DNA from: Erysipelotrichaceae bacterium
GTDB taxonomy: Bacteria > Bacillota_I > Bacilli_A > Erysipelotrichales > Erysipelotrichaceae
DNA length: 18,420 nucleotides
Assembly: GCA_020026035.1 (NCBI GenBank)
Contig: JAHHRC010000019.1
Span: 1-18,420 of the forward strand
Reading direction: 5' to 3'
Position numbers and translations under genes: made by a program. Positions 13,835 through 18,420 of this stretch are shown piece by piece; positions within the stretch are counted from its first letter, which is position 1, and the number at the start of each line of letters is the position of its first letter. The notes under the pieces are model-generated. The model had not been told where the DNA came from. It worked only from the letters and a program-made list of their open reading frames with translations, and made no database searches.

Positions 13835-15788
13835 TAAGGCGCCTAGCTTTGAAATAGAAAAGGTGATGAAGAAGTGTGAGAATTTGAAGCTGATTGGAAG
13901 ATTAGCGAATTATCCACCGACTTCAATTAACCAGTACAATTATTTACAATTCTTTTTAGAGCCGTTGTGTGATGAACCAAAGGCGGTTGTGCAGCTAGAA
14001 AACTTTGATGCATTAACGATGAATTACATTGGTTTTGATTCTCAACAAGCAGAACGGTTCTTGCCAGATGGGTATGATTTTGAGGAAGAAAACGAACATA
14101 AGCGGATGGCGAAGATGGAAGACTATTTGCAAGATCGTTATGTGGTCTTTTCACCAATCTATACCTTTAATAGTAAACGTAATCGGTGGTACAAGAATTG
14201 TGTGATTGAAAAGATTGTCGTGCCATCTAGAGGTGTGGATACTTCGTTTGTGTCGATTCCGGTTGTGGAAATGCGTGAGAGTGAATTTGAACGTAAGTTG
14301 AAGAGTCGTGAATACTTTGCCTTAGATGAGTTTGATGGGGAATTGGTAGATGAAATTGAAATGATTCTTTGTGGCAATTACATCTATAAAGTGAATCTTG
14401 ATGCAAGTGAAGATGTGTTTACCTGTATGGCATCGAATAAGCAGTACTATCGTTGCAATGATGATGCGCTTGTGGAAAAGATTGATGTGACTTCCTTTGT
14501 GAATGATCGCAATGTGATGGTGGTATCGCATGGGACTTGTTTTGTGGAAGTGAATTTGTATTCGCAGTTTATGTTAGAAACGCAAGTGGTACCGTTGGAA
14601 GTAGACCGGAAGAAGACGGTGAGTGAAAGTAAGAGTGTTCCAACTCGGATTGCAGTCAATGAATCCAGTGAGATGCAATTCTTACGTTGTTTGCAACAAG
14701 CTTGTAGACAAGAGGGGTTGCAGTATTGTTTTGATGATTTGGTGAACTTCCATACGTCTTTAAAATCCAATCCGTTAACGGTGTTGGCTGGTATGAGTGG
14801 TACGGGTAAGAGTAAGTTAGCGCTTCAATATGCGAAGATGTTGTCGTTGAAGGAAGAAGACAATACGTTATTGTTTATGCCTATTTCTCCAAGCTATCAA
14901 GAGCCAAGTGATGTCTTAGGGTATTACAATGCCTTGAATGAGACCTATGTTCCAAGTGAAACAGGATTTGTGCAGTTGTTGCAACATGCAATGGAGCATG
15001 ACGACCAAATGCATATGGTGATCTTTGATGAGATGAACTTAGCGCAGATTGAGTATTGGTTCTCACCATTTATTTCGATTTTGGAAAATGATGCAAGTGA
15101 ACGGGTATTGAAGTTGTACGATGATCGGAATCGTTGTTTGAATGGCGATGCGTATCCAAGTCGGATTACGATTGGCGATAATATTCTGTTTGTTGGTACG
15201 GTAAACATAGATGATACGACAAAGAGCTTCTCGGATCGTTTGTTGGATCGTACGTTTGTGATTGATTTACAGAAGATGTCCTTTACGAAGTTCTTTGAAA
15301 GTCAACGGATGGTTGTGGATGGATCTATGGACTGTGTGGTTTCGTATGAGACGTATCATAGTTGGCGTGTTTCCTTGCAACAATCGTATACAAATGTGTT
15401 TGTAAACCACGAAGATGAATTGGCATTCTTAGATGCCCTTGATGGCTTATTACAAAAAGCTATGCCACAACATGGAATTTCCTATCGTGTGTTGCGTAAT
15501 ATTGGGAATTATTTGTTGAATCTACCAAGAAAGAATGAACGTGAGTTGTTGGTAAGTCGCAAGGCTGCTTTTGATTTACTTGTGAAGCAAGCGATTCTTA
15601 CGAAGGTAAGAGGAACGTCTATGCAATTAGAACAGCTTGTTGGAGTATTGGATGATGAGGGGAATTTGAAACATTCACAATTGATTGATTTGTTTACGAT
15701 GTATGCGGAGGTATCTAGCTTTGATCAATGTATCGTCTCGCTTAAGAAAAAAGCTGAGGAGTTGAGAATCAATGGATACACGAATTAG
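13821..15788 (+). CDS. McrB-like AAA+ NTPase (probable GTPase)
   Basis: A 655-residue protein. The ATG at 13821 has GGAGGTGG at 13811-13818. The N-terminal ~300 residues are beta-rich and not recognised; this is where McrB proteins carry variable target-recognition domains. The AAA+ domain (about 300-600) shows Walker A AGMSGTGKSK (323-332), Walker B MVIFDEMNLAQIEYWFSPF (399-417; Asp403-Glu404) and the McrB-type NxxD signature in GTVNIDD (459-465). Candidate arginine fingers are Arg473 and Arg477. This motif set places it in the McrB/MoxR-side AAA+ clade. In McrBC systems the McrB ring uses GTP to drive translocation and activate the McrC nuclease. It overlaps the downstream nuclease gene by 17 nt. 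A role in restriction of foreign nucleic acid is inferred. Confidence 0.88.
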   Translation: MTLNDKAPSFEIEKVMKKCENLKLIGRLANYPPTSINQYNYLQFFLEPLCDEPKAVVQLENFDALTMNYIGFDSQQAERFLPDGYDFEEENEHKRMAKMEDYLQDRYVVFSPIYTFNSKRNRWYKNCVIEKIVVPSRGVDTSFVSIPVVEMRESEFERKLKSREYFALDEFDGELVDEIEMILCGNYIYKVNLDASEDVFTCMASNKQYYRCNDDALVEKIDVTSFVNDRNVMVVSHGTCFVEVNLYSQFMLETQVVPLEVDRKKTVSESKSVPTRIAVNESSEMQFLRCLQQACRQEGLQYCFDDLVNFHTSLKSNPLTVLAGMSGTGKSKLALQYAKMLSLKEEDNTLLFMPISPSYQEPSDVLGYYNALNETYVPSETGFVQLLQHAMEHDDQMHMVIFDEMNLAQIEYWFSPFISILENDASERVLKLYDDRNRCLNGDAYPSRITIGDNILFVGTVNIDDTTKSFSDRLLDRTFVIDLQKMSFTKFFESQRMVVDGSMDCVVSYETYHSWRVSLQQSYTNVFVNHEDELAFLDALDGLLQKAMPQHGISYRVLRNIGNYLLNLPRKNERELLVSRKAAFDLLVKQAILTKVRGTSMQLEQLVGVLDDEGNLKHSQLIDLFTMYAEVSSFDQCIVSLKKKAEELRINGYTN

Positions 15789-17505
15789 ATGTCAGTTGGT
15801 GATCAAGAGTTATGATGATTTAGAAGAGTATGATCGTGGTAGTTTCTACTTAGATGAAAGCTTAGATTTTCAGTTTTCAATTCTTGAGACCGATAATACG
15901 TATGTGACATTTGAATTCAATCAGAAGCGGGTTCAGTTGTTTTATGAGCCCCATGATTCGTTGCATTTAAAAGAGATTGTAAGTGGGAATCGGATTCATT
16001 TATCGAGTGGAAAAGATACTGAGACATCGTATTTTGCTGGGTATTTTAATATTGAAGCCTTTGTGGATGGAAGGCATGTGGTGTACCAGTTTTTAGTGAA
16101 GCCGAAGAATTTGCAGTTTGAAAATGTGGTGCATTTGCGCAAGTATGTCGATTCCTTTTATAAGGGATTGTCGCTTGATTTATCAAAGACTTGTCGCAAT
16201 GTACAGGATGTTGAAGTGGAAGATAAGTCGATTGAGAAGTATTTGTTTTTAAAAGAGCACCAAAGAGATCTTTTGTCTTCGATGCAGATGGTTGTACAAA
16301 ATGGCTATCAAGAAGTGCATACGTCAAGGCAAATGAGTCGGCAGGTTGGTAAGCTAAAGGCAAGTGGAATTCGTTGGTTGATTCAAAAGGGGCATAGGTT
16401 TAATAGTGACATTCATCGTCCGGATATGGTGATGCAGGATGTGAAACGGGTCTCCGTGGATGTGTTTGCTAATCAAGTGTTTAAGCATGAAGTGACGTAT
16501 TGGTTGAAACAGTGTGAAGAAGTCATTGTCTTTTTGGAAGCTGAGATTCTTTCGTATGAAGGAAAGATGGATGAAACAAATGAACGTATTGGTTACTTAA
16601 AGGAAAAGCTTTCGAAGATGCATGAAGAAACAAGAACGTCGAAGCGTGCGCACCATCAATATGCAAGAGAGAAGTATGGCTTAGACCAACGGATGCTTTC
16701 GTATCAAGAAAAGTTAGATGGCTTTAAGAATGACTTACTAGAAACAAAGAAGATGGAACGTTCGTTGCGGCAAATGTTGTTAGCGACGTGGTTACGGCAA
16801 GTCAAAGATGTCTATGGAGATATGGTGCAATTCAAAGATCCTCGTTTGCAGATCTTATTGGACTATAAGAGTCGTTATGTTTCGATTTTGTCAAAACAAC
16901 AGTCTAGCTTTGCCCATAAGCCGACTCCGAAGTTATTTGAAACATATATTTACATTGTGTTACTACAGATGTTTTTAAAAGAAGGCTATGTCTTAGAGGA
17001 AGTTTCGAATATGCATCAAACACTTTCGAATCCTTCGCTTGTGCATCTTGTAAAGGGGAATCAAGCGATTCGCATTTACTATGACCAGACTTTAAAGCGT
17101 AGTAATGATTTAGCTTTAGAGGAAGAGTTTGTATCGATTAATTCGGTACATAATTCACCGGACTTTATTGTTGTCTTTGAAGAAGATGGAAAGATGCTAG
17201 ATGCACGGATTGTAGAAGTGAAGTGGCGATCGTACAAGAATATTTATAATGAAGTAGAAGATACTGCAGTTGTGGACGCATTGAAGGATTATTTCAATCT
17301 TGGATATCATAAGATTGGGGATACAAAGACAAGGCGTGCTGTTATTTCGAAGGTAATTGTTGTATTCCCGGATGAAGAACAACGACAAGTTGCGATTCAA
17401 TACGATGAGATTGTTGGGGTTGGTTTATTACCAGCGAGTGATTTTGAAACGAGTATTGGCTTTGATGGGTTTAAGGATGCGGTGTTAAGAAAGGAATATG
17501 AATGA
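15772..17505 (+). CDS. McrC-like DUF2357 protein with PD-(D/E)XK nuclease domain
   Basis: A 577-residue protein; GAGGAG lies 10 nt before the ATG. The N-terminal ~240 residues are mostly beta then helical and contain VSVDVFANQVFKHEV (227-241), resembling the DUF2357 hallmark DTxENRFVKxxL. A long coiled coil spans about 245-335. The C-terminal PD-(D/E)XK domain has PKLFETYIYIVLLQM (386-400; helix Glu390), the acidic NSPDF (Asp464) and EVK (Glu482, Lys484), a complete active site. DUF2357/McrC proteins partner McrB GTPases in type IV restriction systems. It overlaps the McrB-like gene by 17 nt, and its TGA overlaps the rsfS ATG. Whether the target is DNA or RNA cannot be read from the sequence. 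Confidence 0.88.
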   Translation: MDTRIRCQLVIKSYDDLEEYDRGSFYLDESLDFQFSILETDNTYVTFEFNQKRVQLFYEPHDSLHLKEIVSGNRIHLSSGKDTETSYFAGYFNIEAFVDGRHVVYQFLVKPKNLQFENVVHLRKYVDSFYKGLSLDLSKTCRNVQDVEVEDKSIEKYLFLKEHQRDLLSSMQMVVQNGYQEVHTSRQMSRQVGKLKASGIRWLIQKGHRFNSDIHRPDMVMQDVKRVSVDVFANQVFKHEVTYWLKQCEEVIVFLEAEILSYEGKMDETNERIGYLKEKLSKMHEETRTSKRAHHQYAREKYGLDQRMLSYQEKLDGFKNDLLETKKMERSLRQMLLATWLRQVKDVYGDMVQFKDPRLQILLDYKSRYVSILSKQQSSFAHKPTPKLFETYIYIVLLQMFLKEGYVLEEVSNMHQTLSNPSLVHLVKGNQAIRIYYDQTLKRSNDLALEEEFVSINSVHNSPDFIVVFEEDGKMLDARIVEVKWRSYKNIYNEVEDTAVVDALKDYFNLGYHKIGDTKTRRAVISKVIVVFPDEEQRQVAIQYDEIVGVGLLPASDFETSIGFDGFKDAVLRKEYE

Positions 17506-17840
17506 AGGAATTAGTTGAGGTTGTAAAAGAAACCGTAGTTGCAAAACAGGGACAGGATGTGGTTGTGATTGATTTAGAGCACACAAATCCGTTTAGTGAT
17601 TACTTTGTGATTGCAACGGCATTGAATGCAAAACACGCGGAAGGATTGGCAAAGGCTGTGATTGATGAAGTGGTTGCAAGTGGCTATGAATTCCGCTGTA
17701 AGGAAGTGGATGAGAAGTCAAGTTGGGTCCTTGTGGACTTTAATGGAGTGATTCTACACGTGTTTACTGAAGATGCACGTGCTATGTATAAGCTTGAAAA
17801 GCTTTGGGGCGATTATCCCGTTGAGATAGTGAAGGACTAA
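17502..17840 (+). CDS. rsfS: Ribosomal silencing factor RsfS
   Basis: A 112-residue protein of the RsfS/Iojap family, which binds ribosomal protein L14 on the 50S subunit and blocks subunit joining under nutrient limitation. The family core is plain: VVVIDLEHTNPFSDYFVIAT, the N-A-KH-E-AK helix, and SSWVLVDFNGVILHVF...ARAMYKLEKLWGD. The length is typical. It usually lies right after yqeK; here about 8.7 kb intervenes, and its ATG overlaps the nuclease gene's TGA (ATGA), with AAGGAA upstream. Expression is therefore probably tied to the restriction-like operon unless an internal promoter exists. The methyltransferase gene often found downstream is absent. Confidence 0.97.
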   Translation: MKELVEVVKETVVAKQGQDVVVIDLEHTNPFSDYFVIATALNAKHAEGLAKAVIDEVVASGYEFRCKEVDEKSSWVLVDFNGVILHVFTEDARAMYKLEKLWGDYPVEIVKD

Positions 17841-17848
17841 GTGGTTTT

Positions 17849-17877
17849 AAAAGAGTCGATTGTTTCGGCTCTTTTTT
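17849..17877 (+). terminator. Terminator after rsfS
   Basis: AAAAGAG (17849-17855) pairs with CTCTTTT (17869-17875), with inner CGA/TCG pairs, ending in a T-run. It closes the McrBC-like/rsfS operon. Confidence 0.85.
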
Positions 17878-17884
17878 AAATAGG

Positions 17885-17914
17885 CAAAAAGAAAATCAGG
17901 TCGTTTGACCTGAT
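17885..17914 (-). terminator. Terminator of the downstream minus-strand gene
   Basis: ATCAGGTC and GACCTGAT (17895-17902 with 17907-17914) form a perfect 8-bp stem around a 4-nt loop. On the minus strand it begins right after the stop codon and is followed by TTTCTTTTTG. Confidence 0.88.
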
Positions 17915-18420
17915 CTATTGGAGTGGTTCGGCAATGATTTCATCGTCTTGGCTATTTACATATAAGCCGTTTTTGATGAGCCATTGTTTGACGTTGATTT
18001 CATTGAGTGGTTTCTTTGCGGTCCATTCCAACGCGTTTTCAATGAGGATGTGGTCATCTTCGACTTTACAAGCTATGAGTGCTGGTGTTGAGGAGACGTG
18101 CCATTCTTCTTTGAGTTGGTTGGTGTTTGGGCGGTTTTCTAAGTCCGTAACATCTACGTATTCCAATAAGTCTTGGAAGCGAGAGTTGGTGTCTTTTTCA
18201 AGTGGGTTTAGTACGTTGTATTGTAGGTACTTTGAGTTATCATCGTTTTCGGAATAGAAGACGAAGTAATGAATCGCACTTGATCCAGAACTTAGGGTAT
18301 ATTGCATTAAGGTATCGTAATCTAGGCCACTGTTTTTGTCTTCGAATTCCGACACCGTTAACATTGATTTATCTGGTTCATTGGCTTTGTATCCGACGAT
18401 TGCGATGGAATATGCAAGTA
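17915..18420 (-). CDS. Thioredoxin-fold-like protein, N-terminus outside the window
   Basis: The minus-strand frame is open from the right edge of the window to TAG at 17915-17917. An internal ATG at 18364 exists, but the frame continues upstream (LAYSIAIVGYKANEPDKS), and the hydrophobic stretch suggests an N-terminal membrane anchor or signal just before it, so the gene is treated as partial. The visible ~168 residues follow a thioredoxin-like order: strand IHYFVFYS, helix, strand YVDVTD, then WHVSSTPALIACKV with the cis-proline STP, a strand and a final helix. No CxxC redox motif is present where the active site would be (YSENDD), so a disulfide-reductase role is unlikely. Function unknown. 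Confidence 0.75.
   Translation of the reverse strand, partial: LAYSIAIVGYKANEPDKSMLTVSEFEDKNSGLDYDTLMQYTLSSGSSAIHYFVFYSENDDNSKYLQYNVLNPLEKDTNSRFQDLLEYVDVTDLENRPNTNQLKEEWHVSSTPALIACKVEDDHILIENALEWTAKKPLNEINVKQWLIKNGLYVNSQDDEIIAEPLQ

Noticed and set aside
13821..17505. Calling the NTPase-nuclease pair a MoxR/VWA chaperone system
   Set aside because: No VWA domain gene is present, and the partner has a full PD-(D/E)XK nuclease site with a DUF2357-like region, which fits McrBC better.
17934..18257. + strand frame opposite the thioredoxin-like gene
   Set aside because: It is Ser-rich with no ribosome binding site. The opposite frame has a coherent thioredoxin-like pattern and a matching terminator.

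Overview
The window looks like a chromosome segment from a low-GC Gram-positive bacterium, most likely of the Erysipelotrichia/Mollicutes-related Firmicutes. This is an inference from AT-rich, G-over-C-skewed sequence, strong AGGAGG-type ribosome binding sites, the plsY / parE-parC arrangement, and a nadD-yqeK type fusion. No tRNA, rRNA, insertion sequence, phage gene or CRISPR array was seen. G exceeds C on the + strand even across the minus-strand genes sampled, so the + strand is probably the leading strand.

Region 1 (1-2152) holds the 3' end of an unidentified helical protein, a single-pass membrane protein with an OB-like C-terminus, convergent plsY (acyl-phosphate-dependent glycerol-3-phosphate acyltransferase), and a small two-helix membrane protein. 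Hairpin terminators separate most of these units. Region 2 (2165-8798) is a tightly packed housekeeping operon: parE-parC (topoisomerase IV), yqeH (circularly permuted ribosome-assembly GTPase), yhbY (CRM-domain ribosome-associated protein) and a yqeK HD-domain hydrolase whose N-terminus looks like a decayed NadD domain. Genes overlap by 1-4 nt, and the operon ends in a terminator that overlaps the yqeK stop codon.

In many Firmicutes rsfS lies just downstream of yqeK. Here about 8.7 kb separates them. Region 3 (8800-11563) carries two tandem Sel1/TPR-like paralogs, then a 0.5-kb gene-poor stretch. That stretch contains two 45-nt tandem repeats able to form covarying pseudoknot-like folds, an intrinsic terminator, and a broken duplicate of the end of the second Sel1 gene. 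Region 4 (11551-12243, minus) is a stand-alone B3/B4 domain protein. Region 5 (12305-17877) is the most interesting part: a leader with a terminator, then four overlapping genes (a small beta-rich protein, a coiled-coil protein, an McrB-like AAA+ NTPase, and a DUF2357/McrC-like PD-(D/E)XK nuclease). The last of these overlaps the rsfS start by 4 nt. This looks like a divergent McrBC-type (type IV restriction-like) system with two extra subunits, embedded in and translationally coupled to a core ribosome-silencing gene. Region 6 (17885-18420, minus) is the C-terminal part of a membrane- or lipid-anchored thioredoxin-fold protein that runs off the window.
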